64,000 nt of DNA from Rhynchopus sp. YZ270_cl-10 (GCA_964035575.1 OZ037921.1:640501-704500); one strand, 5' to 3'. Counted from the first letter of the stretch, positions 51,590-62,385 are shown. The notes: generated by a model not told the origin, from the letters alone. A program made the numbers and translations.

Positions 51590-52318
51590 TTAGAACGCTG
51601 CCGCAAAGTCTGTCCCTTCTTCCAGCTCAGCTCGCTTCCGTTCTTCCTGTTTGTTGTGTTCTGCGTTGATCCTCTTCAACTGCTCCTCACGAAGATGGTC
51701 ACGTTCACGCTCCTTTTCAATCTTTTCCTTTTCTTTCTGCTCCTTGTCTCTGTCCTTTGATTTGTCTACGAGAACCTTGGCCTTTAATGCTGGACACTCC
51801 TTCGGTGGCTTCAAACCATTTGTAGTGGACAAATGATAAATAATGCCTAGCACCGGGTCATCTGGTTGGCAGAGAAGAAGCTGTGACATAGTCCCTTCCA
51901 ATAGCTCGCATATCTGTGTTGTGATGTGACGTGATGGTACATTTGAACGGCAGATCTGGATCACCTTTTTTCCTTTTCAAAAAAAGGAAGGGAGACAGAA
52001 CTGAGGTAAAGGAAGATCTCGCTGTTGCTATTCAGGTCGCTTTTTGACGAAGTTTTGATGAAATAATCCACCTGATTTACCCCGTGGATAGGCGCGGATA
52101 GGTCGGACAGGGCGAGGCTAGTCCTGACAGATAGGGCAAGAAGCCTTAAATGGACAAGTTATTGACTGATACAAAGTTTGGCCATTACCACTAGTGAAGA
52201 AGAAAAAGAACAAACTGATTTTGCACTCAAGGGTGGGAGGGGTGAAAAAAATAGCTGAGAGTCATCAACATACCTTATGAGACCGTATGTACTCCTGGGC
52301 CGCCTCGCTGGCCTCCAT
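51590..52318 (-). CDS. RIIa/Dpy30-like protein, two exons
   Basis: Exon 1 (52274-52318) encodes MEASEAAQEYIRSHK. The donor AAG|GTATGT leads through a 309-nt intron to exon 2 (51590-51964), giving 139 residues. Residues 8-60 (EAAQEYIRSHKVIQICRSNV and LLEGTMSQLLLCQPDDPVLG) have the pattern of an RIIa/Dpy30 dimerisation domain: helix, then a conserved P-D-[DN]-P turn, then helix. The C-terminal half is a highly charged Lys/Glu coiled coil. Such proteins often sit in ciliary radial spokes or kinase-anchoring complexes. The intron carries part of a dispersed repeat (AAATGGACAAGTTATTGACT) that also occurs at about 45572. Confidence 0.78.
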
Positions 52319-53504
52319 CGATGCCTTTGGGGAAATAATTTTGAGACCTTTTTTTTTTCCGTTTCTTTTCGGTTCTAATATGTGTAAAGCGTTGCCAACT
52401 AAAATGTGTCGACTGTGTTATGCCTCTGGGTGTGTGTTGTGTTGGGTGCCTTGCGAGGGTAATTCTTGCGCAGAATATCCCTTAAATGTGTGTTATATTT
52501 TACAACAGATTTAGTGGGTACCACATGAACTGAGCATAGCCCACTTGTGTGTTGTGCAGTGCAATGTTGACACATAAACAGTATAGCGCAGGTACTGGTT
52601 TTTTTACTGCCTATTATAGAAGGGGAAGGGGGCTCTTTTTTCTCTGAGAAAACATTCACACACAAAGACATCTTTTAAAGGGAACGTTTGACGGTACAAC
52701 TCCTGGAAGGAGGGGGTACCACATTGTCGGAAATGCATGGGGCACAACTCTTTTATTATTACTAAAAGATTTCCTAAGATACGTACAAAAAAGCGCCATC
52801 TCCCCGAGAAAAGAAAGAAAAAAAAATCAAACACAAAGAGCCATCACCTCAACACACGTGGAATGGTAATAAATGGATTTTGCTCCTTTTTCTTTAAATA
52901 GATGCAATAAACAGAGGTTCGTTTAGTGCATCTTCGGGCGTAATGGCACATGGGCAAAAGGTTGTTTCGCCAGCACACTGCAGGAAGGAAAAATCCATGC
53001 TGAAGCAGGCACATGGCCTCAGCAAGCCGACAAATGGTTTTTCACCATCTTCGGTCTTGCTTGCTGAGTTCCGCTAAAGAGCAGACAAAGATTAAAGGGG
53101 TAACTTTTGAGTAAATGAAGTAGCACAGCAAAAGCTGAGGTGAGGAAAGACAAATTTATAAAATTTCTGCGAGATCAAATGTATGGGGGGGGCGAAAGGA
53201 ATATCCTATAGCAAGAAAAACACTGGCGGAATGTCGTTTAATCGCTGAATCGTAAGACAGTGGGCCTGGCTCTTGGCACAACAGTCTTGTACAACGGATT
53301 ATTTTGTACGGCACTCCGTGCAGCGTTAGGCAGACTCTAAAAAAAATACAAAAAAACTTATTTCACATATTCAGGGCTTTTCTTTGGGGGAAATAGGCCT
53401 GTCCCCACGCCTTCACATATTTACGTTTATCGAAAAAGAATGGGGCTAATATAAACCCACATAAAATACTAACCTAGGGAAGGATTCCACATTACAAGCT
53501 GCCT
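52319..53504. other. Region with unassigned coding-like exons
   Basis: Minus-strand exon-like pieces are present but cannot be joined confidently. One (about 52906-53081, after CTCTTTAG) reads TEDGEKPFVGLLRPCACFSM, then CAGETTFCPCAITPEDALNE and a stop. Another (about 53230-53330, after a T run and AG) reads LPNAARSAVQNNPLYKTVVP, then ARPTVLRFSD and a stop. A third (about 53468-53520, donor AG|GTTAGT) reads RIAFASQLKAACNVESFP. They may be 3' exons of the RING gene or of a separate gene. Confidence 0.45.
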
Positions 53505-54845
53505 TCAATTGACTTGCAAATGCAATGCGGGGTAGTGTGGTGGCGGTGGTGGTGGTGGGGGTGCTAGTGGTGGTGGTGGTGATTGCGGAAGCTCGTCTGG
53601 CGCATGGCTTGCCGGGGCACACGGTCTATGGGGCTTCTCGCAGACCTACAACAGGGTGCAGGTAGAGAAGGAAGGAAACCAAGCACATACCTGCTGTCGG
53701 CACACCGGGCAAGAGAGGTCCTCCCCTTGGTGTATCCTGTTGGTGATCCATTCGTGCAAGCATTCATAGTGTATTCCGTGTGCACATGCCAGGATTGCCC
53801 AGGACTTCGGAGGTTCGCTGGATTCAATGTCTTGTGGGTTTGTTGGCTCGGCTTTGTCGACAGTCTCGAGACAAACACAGCAGGTCACTGCGTCTTTGTT
53901 GCGGATGTTTTCCCGCATCTCTGCTGCCGACGCTGTTGGGATGTTGACAAGAATGTCGTTTACGTATTTCCTGCTTTCGGTGTCGTTGCAGGTACGTCGT
54001 ATGTAAGGGCTGTACAGCTCGCTTGGCTCTGTGGAGGTGCCCTCTGTGTAGCGTAGGCTGAACCAGTAGAGTGCACAGACAGCGAGGCAGGCGGCGAGCA
54101 GCACGACACACACCCCACCCACAATGCGCACTGCGAGGGACGCTTGCTCGTCGTCGTCTTCACCCTCAGAGGAGCTGCTGTCGTGGACACACTGTGCAGT
54201 GGTGCACTCCCTCAGAGACACTTGGTTGCCACTCAGGACACGGCATCTGTTCGCAACGCACGACGGTGTGTCTGCAAAAACAGATTCAAAGCTCCCCACC
54301 CTCACATCCAAACAAACGAACCCCGACGCCTTGCACGTAACGTCCGTCAGATATGTAATCTCAATGTCGAATTGCCCGACATCGGTGTCAACAAGAAACC
54401 ATTCCACAGCAGTGCCGTGCCCCCCCAACGCATAAAGCGTGTCTATTGCGTAGGCTTCATCCGAAGCGATGTCAACAAGGTGTGTCGAGAAGTAGCCGCA
54501 GGAGGTGCCAGGTGGTGCGCCTTCCTTGCAGAGAGAGGACACAGCTTCTCCCGTGCAGCGGCATTGGGCTGCAAGAGAGACGGACGGCGCCTCGCCACGC
54601 ACCTGGATTGATTGTATGAAAAGCCGCTGTGCCTGCAGCAGCCGTGCAAACACTCTGTACCCTGCCTCGGTGGGCCCTGGGCTGCCCAGGGCGTCGTTCA
54701 GATTGGTGAAGATGTTGACAGTGTGGCCTTGCTTGTGCGGTTCGCGGTTGTGTGGTTGGCTGTCAAATGGGTTTGCATGTGACTGAACAATTTCTGTATG
54801 AATCACGTCAAACAACGCCACAAACACCACAACAAAGAGAACCAT
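53505..54845 (-). CDS. Transmembrane RING-type E3 ubiquitin ligase, two exons
   Basis: Exons 53691-54845 and 53505-53645 join across a 45-nt intron (donor CAG|GTATGT, acceptor TTGTAG), giving 431 residues. A signal peptide (FVVVFVALFDVIHT), a Cys-rich ectodomain and one membrane helix (IVGGVCVVLLAACLAVCALY) are followed by a cytosolic RING. The RING has CCVC, then a spacer, CAHGIHYECL and CPVC. Exon 2 adds a Pro-rich tail from a CCA repeat. This architecture matches membrane RING ligases that ubiquitinate membrane or endosomal cargo. The gene at 59774-61624 is a paralogue. TTATTTTAG lies 26 bases before the start. Length changes in the CCA tract could shift the tail into the next exon-like pieces. 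Confidence 0.88.
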
Positions 54846-55826
54846 ATTGGGATAGCTTATCGGTTCATTTCTAAAATAATGTGAAAAGTGGAGAGATGAA
54901 GAGATTGAGAATAGAAAAGTGGGGTTTGGTGTTTTTCTTTTTTGGTGCAAAAAAAAATACAACTTTTTTCTAATAAAAAAATCCGGCTTTTCTGGCTTTC
55001 CAGAAAATCCTTGTCAACTATCAGAACCAGGCTTTTGCAGACTCACACAAAAAAGAAAAAAGGAAAAAAAAAAAACTACAGCTGTTTTGGTTGCATCGAC
55101 AATAGCCCACCGAGGTGAGTTCTGTACTGTCAATATCACCTGAAGGCCTAGAGACTTTTTAGAAACAATCAGACGACCTCATCCCGTTGCAGAGTTAACT
55201 CTGTTGGGATCAATTTGACACGAAAAGGGGGGAAATCGGCGTTTTTTTCCCCCTTTTCTTGTGTCAAACGTCAAACTCACTTCCTTTTAACTGCTTCAAA
55301 TCACATTCCCGTGAAGGAAACGATAAAAAAAAATAGTAAAATTGATATTGTACGCCTGGAATGGCAGACATAAAAATGAACAAAAAAGCCAAAATAAGTT
55401 CAATCAAGCGAAAAGAATGCTCTCCACAAAGAACATCATTTTTTTGTTGGGTTAAAAGCGCCACAGAGCACTCCACTGCACAGACCCTGGGTCGACTGCA
55501 GGTACTTACCAGGCTTAAAACCCTCGGAACAAAGGGGGATTTTGTGCGAGTTGATACCGCACACATCACTCTCTAGAAGCGGTACTCAGCTTACACCTTC
55601 GGAACGATGAAATGCAGAGGTGATACACTTCCTAGTACAGTTCAATTCGTATAGACGACCCCCTTGCGATAAGTGGTAAAAAGGGATGACATTTTGAAGA
55701 GAAAAGTGGAAAGCAGATTGACAAACAACAGAAGAGGATACCCTCACAAAGCCTTTGAAGGGTTGGGTATGTATCTTCACATATAAAAAAAATATAAAAA
55801 AAAAATGAAAATGAGAAAAAAGTTTG

Positions 55827-55853
55827 TAAGATTGGCCTGCCTTGGTCATCTTA
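55827..55853 (-). repeat. Family A hairpin, perfect outer stem
   Basis: TAAGAT and ATCTTA pair exactly and enclose GGCCTGCC..., with CCTTGG. In other copies the outer pair is AAGATGA/TCACCTT, so this copy shows a compensating change. Confidence 0.65.
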
Positions 55854-56099
55854 AATAAATAGGCCCCTACATGAGGACAGGGACGAAAAGCAAGCATGAG
55901 AAAGGAGGTAGGGCAATGTGGGCTACGGGCTACAGAGACGAAAGGGGAGAGGGGAGGGGGGGGGGAAGAATACAAACGTAACTTAACAAAAAGCTAACAC
56001 CAAGAGTAAATGAAGGGTATATAAAACATATATCCAGAGGGTGTCTAAATTTCCCTTTTTTCCCTTTGCCTTTGTCACATTGTCACTTTCCCCCTTTTT

Positions 56100-56170
56100 T
56101 TCGATAAATTGTTGGAGTAGTGTAGTTGCTTCGGGTTGTGTTGCCACAGTTGTGCAATCTCTACTGTCCA
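56100..56170 (-). repeat. Family E hairpin, long form
   Basis: GATAAATTGTTGGAGTAGTG, then TTGTGCAATCTCTACTGTCC. It matches 39361-39420 with an insertion in the loop. Confidence 0.6.
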
Positions 56171-56345
56171 AAAAGTTCACGAATTTTTCACTTTACCTTA
56201 GAGAAAAAGTGACCAATTCCAAGACAACGTGAAAAGGGGGAAAAGGGAAAAATCGACAAATTTTAGACACCCTCTTTTTTTAGACACCAGATATGCAATC
56301 CGTATGCACACATCAAATTCAAGGAGAACGCTGGTCATTAACTTA

Positions 56346-56430
56346 CAGTAGTCCAAATAACTTGGCATCCAAAAGAAAAAGGTTTGAATAATTTCGGTGC
56401 CTGTTCTTAGACGCCAAAAGTATTTAGATT
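56346..56430. mobile_element. Eroded pogo-like MITE
   Basis: The left end CAGTAGTCCAAATAA follows TA. The right end is decayed (ATTACTCTACTT). The internal GACGCCAAAAGTAT matches the element at 28761-28873. Confidence 0.55.
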
Positions 56431-57784
56431 ACTCTACTTCTATCGACTTAAAAAGACAAATGGAAAATGGGTTTTCCGTTAAAAAAAAGACTTCCGTAAC
56501 ACTCCGTGACGGAATTTTATTTTGTAAATTTATTTTTTTGTACTAAAAAAAAATAAGCACCTGAGGGGTGCGTAATCAATCTCCTCTATCAATGGACTAT
56601 GTATTTTTTTTTTCCTTTTGTGTGATTATGTTTCGTTCAATAAAAAAGCTTCGCTACGAAAAGAGAAAAAAAACTAGAAAAACTTAATAGTGTAGTGGTT
56701 ACCATTTGAATGCAACCTTTCCCCCCCCCCCCAACACATACCCCCCCGCATTTCTTTCTTTTGATTTTTTCTTTTTTTGTCCTGACAGGGCTTCCGCACA
56801 GGATTTGACCCCAAAAAATGTTCCCCCCAACCGAGGTTCAAGGACGTTGACATATCTTAGACTGAAAAATCACTCAAAAAAAAACAAAAAAACGGCCTTT
56901 TTGAAGCGTCAAAGTGTAAATCCGCCTAGCTGTTCTATAAACAAACTATATAAAAAAAAGAGTACAAAACGTGCAAACAAAACATAGCTGAATCACTCAA
57001 GGGCGCTATCAAAATGACATATCGGTATCTCATTTTGACACAACGCCAAAGGGTGTTATGAATTTAACCAAAAAATCAGTGGTCCATTGAGCGGACCGGG
57101 GCTTTGCTGATGACTATTTTTTGACTCCAAAAATAAAATAAAATAAAAAGGCAAGATTTTAACACAAAACAAAAAATACGTTGACCAGGTTTTTGAAAGA
57201 ATCCAGAAGCTTTTGGCTCCCTTTTTAAAAATTTTCATTCTGGTCGGAGGAAAACGACTGTGACACTAAGATAAGAGGGTGTACCCCCGGGGAAGCGTTG
57301 TGATGAAGCACAGTTGATGTGTCAGTTCGTCTCGGCAACGGATGGTTTGCTTTACACACAGAGCAGGGAAAGGGAAATTCGGTTTATTTGTAAGAACCAA
57401 TACACTTTGCTGTTGCAAAAAAAAAAAAAAAAAGAAAGCACCGCTTCTTTCAAGAATACGCAACGTTGATAGCATACAAAAAGGGGCAAAAAGCTAAGAA
57501 CGGAAGGGAAGGGAAGAAAATGGATGAAAAATTGTAATATTTGTGTGGGGGGTATATCACGATTTGAATGTGGTTGGTTGGTTGTTTTCCCCAAAAAACA
57601 AAAAAACAAAACAATAAATCGGCTAGGAAGATGAAGAAAGATATGAGTTGTGCATGTCCCTCACAAGGTATAACACACTTTTTGTAGCAGTATAAAAAAA
57701 AGGTACCACCCCCTCGACGTACATTGACAGACACTGGTTCTCCGCGGTTATCGAACCCAGAGAGTGCTTCATTTTTTTTGTTTT

Positions 57785-57840
57785 TTGAAAAATCCCCCAG
57801 TAATGTTGACACCCAAAGATGTGTTTCACTATATATTTTT
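57785..57840 (-). repeat. Family E hairpin adjoining a family C copy
   Basis: GAAAAATCCCCCAGTAATGT, then GACACCCAAAGATGTG and TTTCACTATATA. The family C copy lies directly before it, at 57700-57770. Confidence 0.5.
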
Positions 57841-58184
57841 CTGTTTTTTGTTTTTTTTGTTCCATAAAATTCTTGGAGTTTCCACCGACCAATCCCACTT
57901 TTGAGGACGGCGTGCCGTTCTGCGGGATCTCGTCGATCTGCATGTCGTTTCCTTCGCTCATAATAAAAAAGGGTGGTAGTGGGGTGGTAGTGGTAACGTG
58001 CAATGAATTTTTTCGTTGAACGCAGCCAAATAGGGGTAAAAATCTGTTTGGCGCAAGGTGAAAGGAATCAAGGGGAAATACTGTTATACAAGATCTGAAC
58101 GTTGGCTTTCTTTTTGTCTAGTTTCTTAATACACTACGTGTTTGGAAAAAAAAAACTATAGGGTTTTGGAACGCTAAGAAGTTG

Positions 58185-59004
58185 CAGGGTTCTATATAGG
58201 CCCGGTCACTCGGTCGGTCTGACCGAGTCAGACGTTGACTCGGTCAGCCGTTTTTTTTTTTTTTTTTTATAAATCTCAGATTTTTTTTCCAAATCTTGGG
58301 GTGGAAATTTTGGTACCTCCCACGAGCCTCTGAGAGTGACCAGAAATGGCCTCATGAACAAAGTGACCCCGTCACAGCCAGAACGCGACTCAATTGGTCA
58401 AACGCCGAAGGAAAAGGAAGCATGCATCATGGCGAAATAATAAAAGTAGCGTACCGTGCGCCTGCGGCGCAAGATTGCAACCCACCCTTCCCATGATATA
58501 CTTTTGCAGTAAAAATGTGCAATTTTAAGCGCAATTTTTAGAAATGTTGCGTACCGTGGCTTCGCCAGAAACTTTCGTTTTAGAAAAACAGGGGAGTAAA
58601 ATTACGGAAGCTGACCACAATTACCAGCGACAGTGCCGTTTTGTGTCAACTTTTTTTTAGAAATGTTGCGTACCGTGGCTTCGCTTTGGGTGCCGTGACC
58701 GCCCTTTCTTTGTTATAAATGTACTGAGGCTACAGACAATTCGTGTACCACTTGTGCCTGGTGCACGAATTGCTTCAATGAAGTGCCGAACTCCGCAGTT
58801 GGATAACCGAGGAATTCTCACATTCCGCCGGAGGCCCCCAACTTGAGCTAGGTTGGGGACCCGGGCTCGACCGAGTTTCAGCGAAAAACCCCAAAACCTA
58901 TATAATTCCCTGTGGAGGGGGGAAATTTTTTTTTTGGGCTGACCGAGTCAAACCGATTCTGACCGAGCCAGCCCCTCGTGGGCGGAATGCTGTATAGAAC
59001 CCTG
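58185..59004. mobile_element. 820-bp CAGGGTTCTATA element, copy 2
   Basis: Nearly identical reverse-complement copy of 42130-42948. The target duplication AAGTTG lies at 58179-58184 and 59005-59010. The high identity indicates recent movement. Confidence 0.93.
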
Positions 59005-59773
59005 AAGTTGATTGATTTTTTTTTTTCCAATAAAAAAAGATACAATAACAACCCTGCACCCCAAACCACATCTATCAGTCTTTAAAGACAGGGAGTCGAC
59101 CCTGGTAAATTCACCTACACGGCACAGATGCAGAAGACACAAAAAAAGATGCCCAACAATGTTTCAGCACAAAACTACACAAAATCTTCCAATTCTTTTT
59201 TTTTGAACGAAAGAACAGGTGACATGAAATACAACAGCCCCTTCGATAGCAGTGAACCTCGGAGAACAGGTGGACCCCAACCATGTCAACACCTCGAACT
59301 GGATGTAGGACTGCATCTAATAGAAACTGGCCTATGACCGCTGAAAGGGAGTCAAAGCAAGATCTCCCTTTTTTTTATATGGTATCCCTCGTCTCCGCCC
59401 CCTGCCCCCCTCACGCACAGTGTTGGGAAAAAAAACACTCACAATGACACATAAATCAGCATTTCCCAATGCATGACTAAAATGCAAAAATAAAAAACGG
59501 GAAGAAGAAGAAGAAAAAAAAAAACGCACGCACACCTCATGCAAAAATTACGATGTACGACCTACCCTTCATTCTATGTTGAGAAATTCACCCCTACAAC
59601 ACCCCTTTTTGTAAAAAAAAAACCAACCTAAAAACCACCTCATAAAAATAGATCATATTCGCAATCCCGGATCAGTGGGGATAAAGCAATAGAACAAAAA
59701 AATGCACACAAACCAATCCCCCCCATTTTTGCGTAACATGACTTCAACACCATATATCGGCCTTTTTTTGCCT

Positions 59774-61624
59774 CTAGAACTGAGGGTCTGCGGCAGGCCC
59801 TTGGGTTGGGGAGTGCGTGAGTGGGAGTGGATGGTGGTGGACTGGGCTGCCATCGTGCCCTGTCACTTCCATTGCACCTTCATCCTCTCCGACAGGATCC
59901 ATTTCAATTCGGACCTGCTCAGGGTCTGCCCCTCTCTGTGGGCTTGATGGGGTGACTGCTGTGTCCGGGTTTGTGTCTGGCACGGTTTCTTGGTCGGGAC
60001 GGATGCCCATGAGGATCGCTCTCTCTTCGTGCACACCTACTGCTGCCTCGCAGATAATCGCCCTGCACACAGGGCAGGACAGCGGAAGGCCTCTCCAGTA
60101 TCTGTTGAGCAGCCACTCTGAGAGACATTCGTGGTGAATGATGTGGCCGCATTCAGGTTCTGCCCAGGAGTTCAGGGTGGGTTCGACGAGCTCCTCTTTT
60201 GTGGGGGGCTTCTCGGCTTCGGTTTCGCCTTCGGGTTCGCCTTCACCCTCTGCCATGGGTTCGCTGCTGTTTGCGCGCTCGCCTGCTTGGGGTGAGTCAG
60301 GTGAGGTGGATTCTTGGTGGTCCACTTCCATCGCCGCTTCTTCTTCTTTTGCTTCTTCGTAGGAACGTTTTGCTTGTTCATAAGAGGCGAGGGTTTCTTC
60401 GGGGGAGTCGAGGCAGACGCAGCAGGAGTACGTCTCCGGGGCATCGGCGTTGCTCCGTTGCGGCACCTTCTCCATGACTTTGTTGATGATGGCGACGTTC
60501 GCAGGGTCGTTCTTGTCGCCCTGTGGTGGTTTCCTGCGTTGTCTCTGCTGTGCACGCATGAAGTCGATACGCCCCTCGCGTGCAGCCTTCACCCAGAAGA
60601 CAAGACACACACAAATGCAGCAGGTCGTCAAGCAGATCGCAGCAACAGTCACAATCTGAATAGCAGTCGACATCTCGTATCTGTCCTTCCCTCCACGGTC
60701 GGTGCTCCGCGCTGTGTACACACAGGAGGAGTCGCACTGCCCCTCGGTCAGCCCCACCCCATCGACGTACTTCCTGCAGATCCCGGTCTCGAGGTCGTTT
60801 TCGTCGTGCTTGATGCAGTAGCGCTTGACGAGATTGTCCCAGGGGTTGTTGTTAATCATCTCCGACGTCATGTTGTATGTGTCAAACATGTTGAGGCAGT
60901 GGTCCTTGGGCACCTTCTGGATGTCCTCTTCGGTGAAGACTGCACCATCGGACACAAAGCAGCTCAGATCCCCGTAGAATACGACAACGATGTAGACCTT
61001 GCTGACACGCTTCAGGTCGACACCACCGACAGGCTCGATCACCAAACTCCACTCGCGTTTGGCGCTCTGGTCGTAGGGGTTGCCCGCATAGAAGAACTCT
61101 GAACTGTTGCGGGTAAGCTGGATGTTGTCAGGCCCAAGGGTCGTCACACCACGATCCGCAAACCGCGATGCCGCGATAAGGTCCGACTCGTGTGGGATGT
61201 GCGCCTCGGCGAGGGGCATCTTGCTTTCATGAATGTTAGGACAGATCGTACCGTTGACACTCCCCGGAGGACACATCGGGTCTGCTACGAGGCTGCCCTC
61301 AGGGTTGTACCCCGTGCATACACATTCAAATCCAAGGTACATATTGAACCGGTATTCCTCACTGAGAAAATCGCTGTTCTGCTCAGCATTATTGTAAAAC
61401 ACAGTGATGTTGGAGATGTTCAGACGCGCCGTGTCGGTGATGCGGAACTTCTTAATCAGCTCGGTCCCGTTGTTGTCCGGCTTGTCCCATGCCGCTGAGA
61501 AGCTGTCAATCGCATCCCCAATCGTGTACTGATACCTCGCGCCTATCCCTTTTGGGTGATACATCTTCTTTATTGAATTGTCCACTGATATCGCCAAGGC
61601 AAGACACACTGCAAGCTGCGCCAT
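59774..61624 (-). CDS. Transmembrane RING-type E3 ubiquitin ligase
   Basis: 616 residues, single exon. A signal peptide (MAQLAVCLALAISVDNS) is followed by a Cys-containing ectodomain with N-glycosylation sites and one helix (IQIVTVAAICLTTCCICVCL). The cytosolic part carries a RING: CCVC, then about 75 inserted acidic residues, then PECGHIIHHECLSEWLLN and CPVC. The insertion splits the first and second zinc-ligand pairs. This is unusually long, but all ligands remain. The C-terminus is acidic and His/Pro-rich. It is a paralogue of the gene at 53505-54845 by order of domains. CTATCTATTGCAG ends 30 bases before the ATG and is a strong acceptor-like site. Confidence 0.92.
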   Translation of the reverse strand: MAQLAVCLALAISVDNSIKKMYHPKGIGARYQYTIGDAIDSFSAAWDKPDNNGTELIKKFRITDTARLNISNITVFYNNAEQNSDFLSEEYRFNMYLGFECVCTGYNPEGSLVADPMCPPGSVNGTICPNIHESKMPLAEAHIPHESDLIAASRFADRGVTTLGPDNIQLTRNSSEFFYAGNPYDQSAKREWSLVIEPVGGVDLKRVSKVYIVVVFYGDLSCFVSDGAVFTEEDIQKVPKDHCLNMFDTYNMTSEMINNNPWDNLVKRYCIKHDENDLETGICRKYVDGVGLTEGQCDSSCVYTARSTDRGGKDRYEMSTAIQIVTVAAICLTTCCICVCLVFWVKAAREGRIDFMRAQQRQRRKPPQGDKNDPANVAIINKVMEKVPQRSNADAPETYSCCVCLDSPEETLASYEQAKRSYEEAKEEEAAMEVDHQESTSPDSPQAGERANSSEPMAEGEGEPEGETEAEKPPTKEELVEPTLNSWAEPECGHIIHHECLSEWLLNRYWRGLPLSCPVCRAIICEAAVGVHEERAILMGIRPDQETVPDTNPDTAVTPSSPQRGADPEQVRIEMDPVGEDEGAMEVTGHDGSPVHHHPLPLTHSPTQGPAADPQF

Positions 61625-61653
61625 GTTTGATGTAGATGGGTGTAGGTGGGGTA

Positions 61654-61655
61654 CT
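61654..61655 (-). promoter_or_regulatory. Candidate trans-splice acceptor AG
   Basis: TCCACTATCTATTGCAG is the sense sequence, 30 bases before the RING gene start, with a CTCTCTCTGTT tract upstream. No intron donor is needed upstream, so a spliced-leader acceptor is the simplest reading. Similar AGs precede other starts: 54871, 33356, 23432, 47656 and 21903. Confidence 0.5.
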
Positions 61656-61936
61656 GCAATAGATAGTGGATAGGTGAACAGAGAGAGGGCGAGACAAACC
61701 TATACACAAGGGAAGAGGAGAAGGAGGAGGAAGGAGGGGGTTTTTTTCACATTTTTTTTTAGTTATATTTTTTTTTTCGTTGGAGTTGTGTGTTGGGGGG
61801 GGTGTGGGGGTGTGGGTGGGGGGGGCACAGACCTTTAGTTTGTTTTTTTTTTCTTACTCGATCATTTTTTTTGTAACCTAGGGGGGAAAGGAGAGAAAGC
61901 TACGGGGAGGTGGAGTCAGTTAGGACGATTTTTTAT

Positions 61937-61986
61937 ATTGAAAGTGCAAAACACCTTACCGGACAACCGGCGGACGCAGGCACTGA
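61937..61986 (-). repeat. Family C repeat with GTAAGG
   Basis: The minus strand reads CAGTGCCTGCGTCCGCCGG, then CCGGTAAGGTGTTTTGCAC. Other copies have GTGAGG at the same place; both are canonical 5' splice-site sequences. Confidence 0.7.
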
Positions 61987-62327
61987 AACAATAGCCCATT
62001 TCTCCCCTTTTTCGAGTTTCAGCAACTACGTACGTAACCAAAAACGATAAAATAAAGAGACAAAAACAAATTCCCGCTAAACACCTTTTTTTTCCCCTTG
62101 CCAACCATCATCCCATTCCCCATAACAAGGGGTAATGCAACAAATGCTCCCCAAAAAAATAAAAAAAAATCCATAAATAGCGAAAGGAAAACTCTCATGT
62201 ATTTATCATCACAGTAAGGGGGTTTTTTAAGACTGTTTGCAGTAGCTAGCGTAACCCCTTGTTTTTTTTTTTTTGCTTCTTCTTCTTCTTTTTTTTTTTT
62301 TTTTTTTTTTGTCTTTTTGTTTTTTTT

Positions 62328-62385
62328 GAAAACTTGGTTGGATTAGTGTAGACACCCGAGGATGCACCCCACTACTATTTTTGGT
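62328..62385 (-). repeat. Family E hairpin
   Basis: GAAAACTTGGTTGGATTAGT, then GTAGACACCCGAGGATGC and ACCCCACTACTATTTTT. TAGTG/CACTA is the outer stem. Confidence 0.6.

Larger units (their letters stand above)
54846..59773. other. Gene-free repeat-rich stretch
   Basis: No gene was supported. It holds family D (55085-55150), family A (55827-55853), family E (56100-56170), an eroded pogo-like MITE (56346-56430) and family C then E (57700-57840). The second 820-bp element (58185-59004) and a family G copy (59222-59260) follow. Confidence 0.65.
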
